A DNA stretch of 15,431 nt. Source: an uncultured Hungatella sp. GTDB lineage: Bacteria > Bacillota > Clostridia > Lachnospirales > Lachnospiraceae. Positions 1 through 5,826 of this stretch are shown here, one piece after another (within the stretch, counting starts at the first letter, position 1; every line of letters starts with the position of its first letter). A program made the translations under genes and the position numbers. The DNA is taken from positions 1 to 15,431 of the forward strand of contig CAJUPP010000078.1 in assembly GCA_910588325.1 (NCBI GenBank), read 5' to 3'. The notes beneath the pieces were generated by a model that ran no database searches, was not told the DNA's origin, and saw nothing but the letters and a program-made list of their open reading frames with translations.

Positions 1-35
1 TGCAATTTAATATAACCTGTTACTTTCTTTGCCAT
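1..35 (-). CDS. rplK: 50S ribosomal protein L11, N-terminal fragment cut by window edge
   Basis: Only the first codons are inside the window, reading MAKKVTGYIKLQ. This matches the conserved N-terminus of ribosomal protein L11 (E. coli begins MAKKVQAYVKLQ). L11 is a 23S rRNA-binding protein of the GTPase-associated centre of the large subunit. An AGGAGGTG ribosome binding site lies 7 bases before the ATG. The gene follows nusG by 64 bases on the same strand, the usual secE-nusG-rplK order of bacteria. The rest of the gene lies to the left of base 1, so nothing can be said of its integrity. Confidence 0.9.
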   Translation of the reverse strand, partial: MAKKVTGYIKL

Positions 36-42
36 AATTAGG

Positions 43-50
43 CACCTCCT
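43..50 (-). promoter_or_regulatory. Ribosome binding site of rplK
   Basis: On the minus strand this reads AGGAGGTG, a full-length Shine-Dalgarno match 7 bases before the rplK ATG. It fixes the start of the truncated gene. Confidence 0.85.
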
Positions 51-57
51 AAATTTT

Positions 58-86
58 GTGGTAATGTCGGGGGATGTCCCTCCCAC
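58..86 (-). promoter_or_regulatory. Possible stem-loop in the nusG-rplK spacer
   Basis: On the minus strand GTGG (83-86) can pair with CCAC (58-61), and GGG (78-80) with CCC (71-73) inside it. This makes a two-level hairpin just upstream of the rplK ribosome binding site. No U-tract follows, so it is not a terminator. It may be a conserved leader structure for the L11-L1 genes, but a chance fold cannot be excluded from one sequence. Confidence 0.35.
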
Positions 87-99
87 TTGTTCCTTCTTG

Positions 100-615
100 T
101 TACATCTTCTTCACTTCAGTGAATGCCAGTTCAACCGGTGTCTCACGGCCAAACATCTCGACATTGATGGTGATGGTCTTTTTCCCTTCGTTGATGGACT
201 TGATGGCACCAACGGTATCCTTCCATGCACCGGAAGTCACGACTACGGTATCTCCCAATTCAAAGTCTACGACTACATCCTGTATTGTAAATCCAAGTCC
301 CTCCATCTCCGCCTCTGTCAGGGGAACCGGCTTGGAACCCGGACCTACAAAACCGGTAACGCCACGGGTGTTGCGTACCACATACCAAGTATCGTCGTTC
401 ATGATCATATGAATCAGCACATAACCAGGAAACATCTTCTTGTCTGCCGCTTTTTCTACTCCATTCTTAATCTCCACCACAGCCTGCATCGGAACGGATA
501 CTTCCAGTATCTGATCCTGGAGATTTCTGTTTTCAATGGTTTTCTCAATATCGACTTTTACTTTGTTCTCATAGCCTGAATAGGTATGGACCACATACCA
601 GTTTGCTTCTGCCAT
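100..615 (-). CDS. nusG: Transcription termination/antitermination protein NusG
   Basis: NusG binds RNA polymerase and modulates pausing, Rho-dependent termination and transcription-translation coupling. The 171-residue product has the usual family length. It opens with the NGN-domain signature WYVVHTYSGYENKV (from about residue 6), continues through VPLTEAEMEGLGF, and ends with a C-terminal KOW domain (GDTVVVTSGAWKDTVGAIKS). I chose the ATG at 615 and not the in-frame GTG at 624. With the ATG, AAAGGTG sits 6 bases upstream; the GTG would lie inside that ribosome binding site. It lies between secE and rplK in the canonical order and is probably cotranscribed with both. Confidence 0.97.
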   Translation of the reverse strand: MAEANWYVVHTYSGYENKVKVDIEKTIENRNLQDQILEVSVPMQAVVEIKNGVEKAADKKMFPGYVLIHMIMNDDTWYVVRNTRGVTGFVGPGSKPVPLTEAEMEGLGFTIQDVVVDFELGDTVVVTSGAWKDTVGAIKSINEGKKTITINVEMFGRETPVELAFTEVKKM

Positions 616-650
616 ACGATTCACCTTTGCCCTTACTTATATCATGTCAC

Positions 651-688
651 CAGCCGCTGGCTGCTGACCTGCGTGCACATCCGTGCAC
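651..688 (-). repeat. Two small hairpins in the secE-nusG spacer
   Basis: The 80-base spacer holds two adjacent perfect inverted repeats: CAGCC/GGCTG (651-663, 3-base loop) and GTGCAC/GTGCAC (673-688, 4-base loop). No T-run follows either one, so neither looks like an intrinsic terminator. They may be mRNA-processing or stability structures within the operon transcript. Confidence 0.4.
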
Positions 689-695
689 TTCCCTG

Positions 696-902
696 TTATA
701 GAATGAAACTGAGACCAAACTTCATAACCAGGTCCAGGAGCGCAATGATCAAACCCAGAGCAATGGAGCATGCGACGACTGCTATCGTCTGCTTTCCCAC
801 GGTCTCCCTATTAGGCCAGATGATTTTGTTGAACTCGGCTTTTAAGCCTTTATAAAAACTTTTCTTCTTTGCAGTCTTTTCCTTGCCCGTTGTCTCTCCC
901 AT
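696..902 (-). CDS. secE: Preprotein translocase subunit SecE
   Basis: SecE clamps SecY in the SecYEG protein-export channel of the cytoplasmic membrane. The product is 68 residues, typical of the short single-helix SecE of Gram-positive bacteria. It has a lysine-rich cytosolic N-terminus, the conserved amphipathic segment FYKGLKAEFNKIIWPNRET with the WP pair, and one membrane helix near the C-terminus (about 40-65). The reading frame stays open upstream to 974, but those codons overlap the end of rpmG. The ATG at 902 has AAAGGA 9 bases upstream and gives the family-typical start. It sits between rpmG and nusG in the canonical order. Confidence 0.95.
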   Translation of the reverse strand: MGETTGKEKTAKKKSFYKGLKAEFNKIIWPNRETVGKQTIAVVACSIALGLIIALLDLVMKFGLSFIL

Positions 903-928
903 AAATTCACGTCCTTTACTCAACCTGA

Positions 929-1078
929 TTACTTTGTTTCTTTGTGCATAGTATGCCGTTTGCAGAATCTGCAATACTTCTTTGTTTCCATTCTGTCAGG
1001 ATGGGTCTTTTTGTCCTTCGTCATGTTGTAATTACGTTGTTTGCATTCCGTACATGCCAGTGTAATTCTTGTGCGCAC
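929..1078 (-). CDS. rpmG: 50S ribosomal protein L33
   Basis: This 49-codon gene reads MRTRITLACTECKQRNYNM at its start and YCRFCKRHTMHKETK at its end, a clear match to bacterial L33 of the large ribosomal subunit. Two CxxC pairs (C9/C12 and C36/C39) form the zinc site, so this is the zinc-binding (C+) form. Translation starts at GTG (1076-1078), with GGAGGTGG about 6 bases upstream. It is the first gene of an rpmG-secE-nusG-rplK run; 26 bases separate it from secE. The promoter at 1190-1218 drives the group. Zinc-dependent L33 often coexists with a cysteine-free paralogue elsewhere in the genome, which this window cannot show. Confidence 0.95.
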   Translation of the reverse strand: MRTRITLACTECKQRNYNMTKDKKTHPDRMETKKYCRFCKRHTMHKETK

Positions 1079-1189
1079 GACTTCCACCTCCACTTAAAAT
1101 TTCGCTGTTGTGCTTTTTAGATTTTCTTTTCATGCCTGTTAGAAATTTGAGCATAAAAAAAAGACCTATATTCTTCCATTCGCTCAATA

Positions 1190-1218
1190 ACTATAACATA
1201 TGCTTAGAAAAACGTCAA
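1190..1218 (-). promoter_or_regulatory. Sigma-A-type promoter of the rpmG-secE-nusG-rplK operon
   Basis: On the minus strand TTGACG (1213-1218), a 17-base spacer and TATAGT (1190-1195) form a near-consensus housekeeping promoter. The predicted start is near 1183, giving a leader of about 105 bases before the rpmG GTG. The leader has a run of nine T's but no preceding GC-rich stem, so I see no attenuator. An AT-rich stretch lies just upstream of the -35. Confidence 0.75.
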
Positions 1219-1266
1219 TCTTTTTTCAATCTTTTTTTATATTTCCTATAAGAACCTATAACCATT

Positions 1267-1304
1267 CAGACAGCAGGTGATCGTCGGATACTTCCTGCTG
1301 TCTG
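1267..1304 (-). terminator. Strong hairpin after nhaC, U-tract lacking
   Basis: CAGACAGCAGG (1267-1277) and CCTGCTGTCTG (1294-1304) form a perfect 11-base-pair stem with a 16-base loop. It lies 35 bases past the nhaC stop codon, before the ribosomal-operon promoter, so a transcript-end role is likely. Neither strand has a proper T-run after the stem. It may act as a 3' stabiliser or need Rho. Confidence 0.5.
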
Positions 1305-1338
1305 CACCCCCATCTTTCATTGTTGATGCCAATAAATC

Positions 1339-2850
1339 TCACCCCATCAATTTATCCTTCTCTTTTCTCTTATCCATATAAAGAAACACGCCAAACATAA
1401 GAAACAGCAGTAAAACAGATACCGCCATTGTAATCCAGGGATTGTGGGTAAACCCGGCCACCAGATAGCCGGCAAAACATACAGCCGCCACCACAGTCGC
1501 ATAAGGCAGCTGTGTTTCCACATGCCGAAGATGCTCACACTGTGCCCCGGTAGATGCCAGAATCGTCGTATCGGAAATGGGGGAACAATGATCTCCATAC
1601 ACAGAACCAGCCAGGGTCGCTCCCAATGCCGGAATCAGTACGGCGGCGCCTTCCGTTCCCACACAGATCATGGATACAATGGGTAGCAGAATACCGAACG
1701 TTCCCCATGCCGTCCCCATAGAAAAAGACAGGAATGCCGCCACAGCAAACACAATAGCAGGCAGAAGTTTAAGCGAAAGGTTGGCGGTTGTCACAAAATG
1801 GCTGACAAACAGTCCGGTTCCTATCATCTCCCGGCACACTCCGCCAAGGGACCATGCCAGAATCAGAATCATCAATGCCGGAATCATGGTTTTGATACCG
1901 TCAATCACCCCTGTCATAAATACCTGCAGACTCATCAGCCCCCGCGGAATATACAAAACCATAGCAACAACCAGTGCTGCAAACGTTCCAAGAGTAAGGC
2001 CCGCCGTAGGATTCTCTCCGATAGCCTCCGCAAAGGATCGTCCGTCAAAATAGCCGCCCACATAAGCCATTCCCAAAATCGAACAGACGATCAGTGTAAG
2101 AAGCGGCGCCACCAGATCCGCTACCGTACCCTTTTTTGCCGCAGCCTCTTCCTTTTGTTCATCCATAGGCTCTCCAAACCGGACTTCCTCCGCTTTTTTC
2201 ATAGGTCCGAAATCAAAGTCCGTTACACTTAAGAAAAATACCATCACAATCGTCAGAATCGCATACAGATTATAGGGAATTGTCCGGATAAATGCATTCA
2301 ATCCGCCGGCTTCCTCCACCTCTGACGCTACGGCTACCGCCCAGCTGGAAATCGGTGCGATAATACAGATGGGAGCCGCCGTAGCATCCAGCAGATACGC
2401 CAGTTTTTCTCTGGAAATCTTGCATTTATCGGTAATGGGACGCATAACCGTTCCCACGGTAAGACAGTTAAACCCGTCATCCACAAAAATCAGAAGCCCC
2501 AGTACTGCAGTTGCAAGCTTTGCACCGACTTTACTCTTGATCCGTTTCCCGGCCCACTGTCCATAGGCATTGGAACCTCCGGACCTGGTGACGATAACCA
2601 CCAGAGAACCCAAAAGAACCAGGAAAATAATCATATATCCATTTTCCCCAATCTTCGCCGCGATCATGTCAAAAGCATATGTAACTACCTGTAAAACCGT
2701 TCCTCCCGTAGAAAAAACGTATACACACATCCCTGTCAACAGTCCTACAAACAGGGAAGAATATACCTCCTTGCTGATGAAAGCCAAAGTAATTGCAATC
2801 AGCGGAGGCAGAAGGGACAATACCCCTGCATCTATCATTTCCAGATTCAT
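1339..2850 (-). CDS. nhaC: Na+/H+ antiporter, NhaC family
   Basis: This is an integral membrane secondary transporter that exchanges protons for Na+ or, in relatives, organic substrates such as malate/lactate. The 503-residue product is hydrophobic throughout with about 11-13 predicted helices. It carries hallmark NhaC blocks: VDDGFNCLTVGTVMRPITDK and ATAAPICIIAPISSWAV in the first half, and MGTAWGTFGILLPI followed by YGDHCSPISDTTILAST in the second. A charged cytosolic loop (about 220-245, rich in E and K) separates the two halves. The tail is basic (DKRKEKDK). I chose ATG at 2850: AAGGAG lies 9 bases upstream, whereas the in-frame GTG at 2856 leaves only 3 bases. The gene stands alone behind its own promoter. 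The exact substrate cannot be told from sequence. Confidence 0.9.
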   Translation of the reverse strand: MNLEMIDAGVLSLLPPLIAITLAFISKEVYSSLFVGLLTGMCVYVFSTGGTVLQVVTYAFDMIAAKIGENGYMIIFLVLLGSLVVIVTRSGGSNAYGQWAGKRIKSKVGAKLATAVLGLLIFVDDGFNCLTVGTVMRPITDKCKISREKLAYLLDATAAPICIIAPISSWAVAVASEVEEAGGLNAFIRTIPYNLYAILTIVMVFFLSVTDFDFGPMKKAEEVRFGEPMDEQKEEAAAKKGTVADLVAPLLTLIVCSILGMAYVGGYFDGRSFAEAIGENPTAGLTLGTFAALVVAMVLYIPRGLMSLQVFMTGVIDGIKTMIPALMILILAWSLGGVCREMIGTGLFVSHFVTTANLSLKLLPAIVFAVAAFLSFSMGTAWGTFGILLPIVSMICVGTEGAAVLIPALGATLAGSVYGDHCSPISDTTILASTGAQCEHLRHVETQLPYATVVAAVCFAGYLVAGFTHNPWITMAVSVLLLFLMFGVFLYMDKRKEKDKLMG

Positions 2851-2898
2851 ATTCACACTCTCCTTATATCTGTTCTGCCAGCAAATGGATTTTATAAT

Positions 2899-2927
2899 AT
2901 ATTACATCTAATCTATTCTTTCCGCAA
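2899..2927 (-). promoter_or_regulatory. Probable promoter of nhaC
   Basis: On the minus strand TTGCGG (2922-2927), 17 bases, then TAATAT (2899-2904) within the AT-rich TAATATATTATAAAA. The start would fall near 2892, about 42 bases before the ATG. Confidence 0.55.
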
Positions 2928-2980
2928 CGCATTGTGACTATAAATCTGGAAAATATGCACGGTGAATCATCTGCTATATC

Positions 2981-4108
2981 CTATTTGAAAACCGCAAAAT
3001 CAAAACTGCTGTCAGGATATCCCACAGATGTTACAATCATATACTGCTTATCTGTTGTCAAATGAGTATCCTCTTCATACTGCCACCATCTTCCATCATA
3101 AAAATGCTGGATAAACACAGACACGCCCCTCCCATATCGTTCCACAGGTATATACACAACAATCTCCCCAGGCTCCTCCTTATCCACAGAATACACCGCA
3201 GAAGGGCGCTCCTCTTTCATTTCTCCCAAATCCAGCCATAGTTCTTGTCCGTCAGTAATCTGCAGGTCATTGCCGTCAGCCTTGTCTATGCAGCAAAAAA
3301 TCATTCCCTCGCACTCCTGCCGTTCAAAGCGGCATACCTGCGTTTCTTTCCCACCAAAAGCAGCATAGGAACAGATATACAGTCCATCCTTCTCTATAGC
3401 AAAATCAAGAAGCCCGCCTCTGGCATATGTATGACTATACCCCTTCTCATAGTCTTCAACACTTTTATAAGAAATCAAAATCGCCTTCACATCATACTCA
3501 TTTGCACAGTTCTCAAACCATGCGGCAGTACCCTCATGTTCCTTCTTCCAATCGGTAAAATCCTGATTGATGCAGTCGTCAATTCTAAGATTTACCTCAC
3601 ACCGTTTCAGCAGTTTCTCAAAGCTTCCCGCCTCATAAAAATCTTCCAGGAAGTAACCCTCATGACATTCCGAAGCTGAATCCTTCCCCTCCTTATACTC
3701 CATATAGATGTCATAAATCTCATACCCCAGCATGTCCTCCAAATACTCCCTGGCATCTTCCATAATAAGGTCATGCTGGTAATCATCCTCAGCTTCCAGC
3801 GTGTGCTTCTCTCCGCTGATGTGAACCTTAAAGTCTTTATCCCCATCCCTCATGGACACCAGCACATATCCATTAGCCCAGGGAAGCGGATCCCCATCTT
3901 CACGACTGGTGCAGATTTGAACCTTGTCCGTCTCAGGTGTAAAGCCATATTTTTCTTTCACATAATTTACCGCATTTTCCCTGCCCAGCTTTTCGATATT
4001 CTTCATTCTCTGTTTTTCTTCACGAGAATAACCACATGCAGATAAAAGTAACGTCAATGTCCAAAAAGTAAAAAACAAGGCCAGACGTCTGATAAAATAA
4101 GAATCCAT
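2981..4108 (-). CDS. Secreted lipoprotein of unknown function
   Basis: The 375-residue product begins with a type II signal peptide: basic RR at 7-8, a hydrophobic stretch LALFFTFWTLTLLL, and lipobox LSAC with the lipidated cysteine at 25. The mature part is acidic and soluble with many D, E, Y and W, suggesting a protein anchored to the outer face of the membrane. I do not recognise a catalytic motif or named domain. The segment just after the lipobox (REEKQRMKNIEKLGRENAVNYVKEKYGF) is a charged helix common to uncharacterised Clostridial lipoproteins. I chose ATG at 4108. The upstream in-frame ATG at 4120 overlaps the GGAGG that serves the 4108 start at 5-base spacing. It is followed by nhaC on the same strand, but that gene has its own promoter. 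Function unknown. Confidence 0.8.
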   Translation of the reverse strand: MDSYFIRRLALFFTFWTLTLLLSACGYSREEKQRMKNIEKLGRENAVNYVKEKYGFTPETDKVQICTSREDGDPLPWANGYVLVSMRDGDKDFKVHISGEKHTLEAEDDYQHDLIMEDAREYLEDMLGYEIYDIYMEYKEGKDSASECHEGYFLEDFYEAGSFEKLLKRCEVNLRIDDCINQDFTDWKKEHEGTAAWFENCANEYDVKAILISYKSVEDYEKGYSHTYARGGLLDFAIEKDGLYICSYAAFGGKETQVCRFERQECEGMIFCCIDKADGNDLQITDGQELWLDLGEMKEERPSAVYSVDKEEPGEIVVYIPVERYGRGVSVFIQHFYDGRWWQYEEDTHLTTDKQYMIVTSVGYPDSSFDFAVFK

Positions 4109-4136
4109 AGAAGCCTCCATCTGACAATCTAAGCGG

Positions 4137-4278
4137 TCTCGGAAACCCTTTGTGCCCAGGGCGCTTCTGGCGGAAAATCAGCCGCAAAGACGGGTGCAGG
4201 GGAGTTTCCGAGAGTGCTCAATCATGTAGTCTTACTATTCTCAACGGACAGGGAAATAAGCGTATCCTGTCCACTGAG
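4137..4278. other. Hairpin-rich non-coding segment, possible structured RNA or repeat element
   Basis: The 281 bases between the lipoprotein start and the DUF378 gene hold no convincing gene. They hold a 10-base perfect inverted repeat (TCTCGGAAAC at 4137-4146, GTTTCCGAGA at 4204-4213). Inside it, CTTTG/CAAAG (4148-4152/4185-4189) and GCGG/CCGC (4170-4173/4182-4185) are alternative smaller stems. A second hairpin follows: CTCA/TGAG (4240-4243/4275-4278) enclosing GGACAGG/CCTGTCC (4246-4252/4266-4272). The segment is GC-richer than its flanks. Strand is undetermined. If read on the minus strand it would be the 5' leader of the lipoprotein. No matching RNA family was recognised. Confidence 0.45.
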
Positions 4279-4318
4279 GGTATCATCGACTGTTTTTGAG
4301 AAAAGATAACCCGGACAT

Positions 4319-4362
4319 AAAAAGGTGTAAAGCTCCCTTTTTAATAAGAACTTTACACCTTT
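4319..4362 (-). terminator. Rho-independent terminator of the DUF378 gene
   Basis: AAAGGTGTAAAG (4321-4332) and CTTTACACCTTT (4351-4362) form a perfect 12-base-pair stem with an 18-base loop, ending in TTTTT on the minus strand. It lies 27 bases past the DUF378 stop codon. A weaker TTTCTCT follows on the plus strand. Confidence 0.8.
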
Positions 4363-4389
4363 CTCTACACAACACCAATACCGGCCCTG

Positions 4390-4605
4390 TCAGGCTCTGG
4401 TTCTTCCCACGGCTTCTCCGGTTTTTCCATAGAATGTCAGCAGATAAAGACCACACAAGCCTACGACCGCATAAATGATTCGTGACAACCAGACATTTCT
4501 GAAAATAAACTCTACCAGGTTAAATCCGAAAAATCCGATAAGCCCCCAGTTTACGGCCCCTATGATACCGATTGTAAGCGCTATACCATCTAACATTTTG
4601 TTCAT
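4390..4605 (-). CDS. DUF378 family small membrane protein
   Basis: The 71-residue product has two hydrophobic helices (about 6-30 and 40-60) joined by a short loop. It carries the DUF378 pattern: IALTIGIIGAVNWGLIGFF, then LVEFIF, then IIYAVVGLCGLYLL. Members are small inner-membrane proteins found widely in Gram-positive bacteria with no established biochemical role. AGGAGGTC lies 5 bases before the ATG. A strong terminator follows, so this gene ends its transcription unit. The acyltransferase gene lies 97 bases upstream on the same strand without a visible terminator between, so cotranscription is possible. The C-terminal TRA extension after KTGEAVGR is short and charged. Confidence 0.85.
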   Translation of the reverse strand: MNKMLDGIALTIGIIGAVNWGLIGFFGFNLVEFIFRNVWLSRIIYAVVGLCGLYLLTFYGKTGEAVGRTRA

Positions 4606-4702
4606 AAAAAGACCTCCTGACTTTTAAACATGTGCAAAATCTCAGGTTACAGCTCCGATATCAAGTCTTCCCCAATTTCAAAAAATTATTCAGACGCCCT
4701 TT

Positions 4703-5713
4703 TCAGCTGCTTCTTTTGTTTCGCACTGCCATCACTGCAAGAAAAACAAGAAAATCAACCATCATTTTTTTCATTAACGAAATAAATGCAGGACCGCTTG
4801 CATAGCAAAAAGGCTGCCAGAGATAATCCATCATATGAACGCACAACATGTACATGGAATTTTTTCCCAAAAACAGAAACAGACTGGCTGGCCTCCCCAG
4901 CCTGAGCGCCAGGATACTTACCTCACACCAGAACAGGCTGCCTGCTGCCGCTGTAACATAGCAAAGCGGATACAGAGGGTACCGTCTCCAGGCCAATTCC
5001 ATATAAGTCCACTGATTCCAGTCAGGATACTCTGCCATCAAGGTTATCAGCCACAGGGCACAGGAAACCGTCAAAATCTTCCATGTCACTTTCTCCAGAT
5101 TTACCCTCCTCAAAAAATCTCCCATACAGAAAAACGGCATCACTGCCAGAGCAATATCCAGCGAGAAAGGCATCCACTGAATTTTTCCCAGAACAACCCC
5201 CGCCACAGACACTGCCATACATACGGCTGCCAGCCATTTTCCGGAGAATTTCATATGCACATAATCATACAAAGTTCTTCCAAAAAATAATGCAAAAAAG
5301 AACCATGGTATCCCCATCGCCCCAACCTGAACGCCCCCAAAGATTCCACTGTTCTCAATATCCACACCGCTTGCAAAGAAAAACGTACGGATGAATCCCT
5401 TCCAATAAGAAAGGTCACACAAAAGCTTCGGGGTCTGCCATAAGGTTACCGTCGTTCTCATAAGATACACAATGATTGCCGGAACAAGAAGATGCCTGGC
5501 TGACATTCTCATCTTTTCAAACCACTCTCTGGTGTCCGCCGAGTACCGGGATGTCCTTCCGCTTAAAATAAAAAACAATGGCATATGAAAAGAAAAAATC
5601 AAAGCCCTGGGGAAACCATCCACACCATGTCCTACAATCACAAGCAAAATGGCAATTCCCCTGGCACAGTCAATCCACTCAATTCTCTTTTTTTCAGCTG
5701 TTCTGCTTTCCAT
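4703..5713 (-). CDS. Acyltransferase-3 family membrane protein
   Basis: This 336-residue polytopic membrane protein belongs to the acyltransferase-3 family, whose members transfer acyl (often O-acetyl) groups to sugars, cell-wall glycans or other envelope molecules. The N-terminal block EWIDCARGIAILLVIVGHG holds the conserved arginine (R18) and histidine (H29). SFHMPLFFILSG follows, the usual second family motif. About ten hydrophobic helices follow. No extracellular SGNH hydrolase domain is attached, unlike OatA-type enzymes. The ribosome binding site is weak (GGATG close to the ATG), and codons upstream give no better start. The acceptor cannot be predicted. Neighbours are a DUF378 gene downstream and a carboxypeptidase gene 113 bases upstream, both on the same strand. 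Confidence 0.85.
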   Translation of the reverse strand: MESRTAEKKRIEWIDCARGIAILLVIVGHGVDGFPRALIFSFHMPLFFILSGRTSRYSADTREWFEKMRMSARHLLVPAIIVYLMRTTVTLWQTPKLLCDLSYWKGFIRTFFFASGVDIENSGIFGGVQVGAMGIPWFFFALFFGRTLYDYVHMKFSGKWLAAVCMAVSVAGVVLGKIQWMPFSLDIALAVMPFFCMGDFLRRVNLEKVTWKILTVSCALWLITLMAEYPDWNQWTYMELAWRRYPLYPLCYVTAAAGSLFWCEVSILALRLGRPASLFLFLGKNSMYMLCVHMMDYLWQPFCYASGPAFISLMKKMMVDFLVFLAVMAVRNKRSS

Positions 5714-5826
5714 ACATCCAAATCATTTATCGCCATTCACCTTACAGCGAACGCTTCTGTGAAAAGCAACCTTCCCTTCTATATAGTTAAACTCTCATCA
5801 GAAACATAATCTGCCAAGGACAATTT

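Noticed and set aside
58..579. 173-codon plus-strand reading frame
   Set aside because: It is antisense to nusG, whose protein is unmistakable. The frame has no family resemblance and no ribosome binding site.
1140..1183. T9 run in the rpmG leader as a terminator or attenuator
   Set aside because: No GC-rich stem directly precedes it; only a weak 6-base pairing (TTGAGC/GCTCAA) spans it.
4109..4120. Four-residue upstream extension of the lipoprotein (MEAS)
   Set aside because: That ATG overlaps the GGAGG that best serves the start at 4108, and the signal peptide is complete without it.
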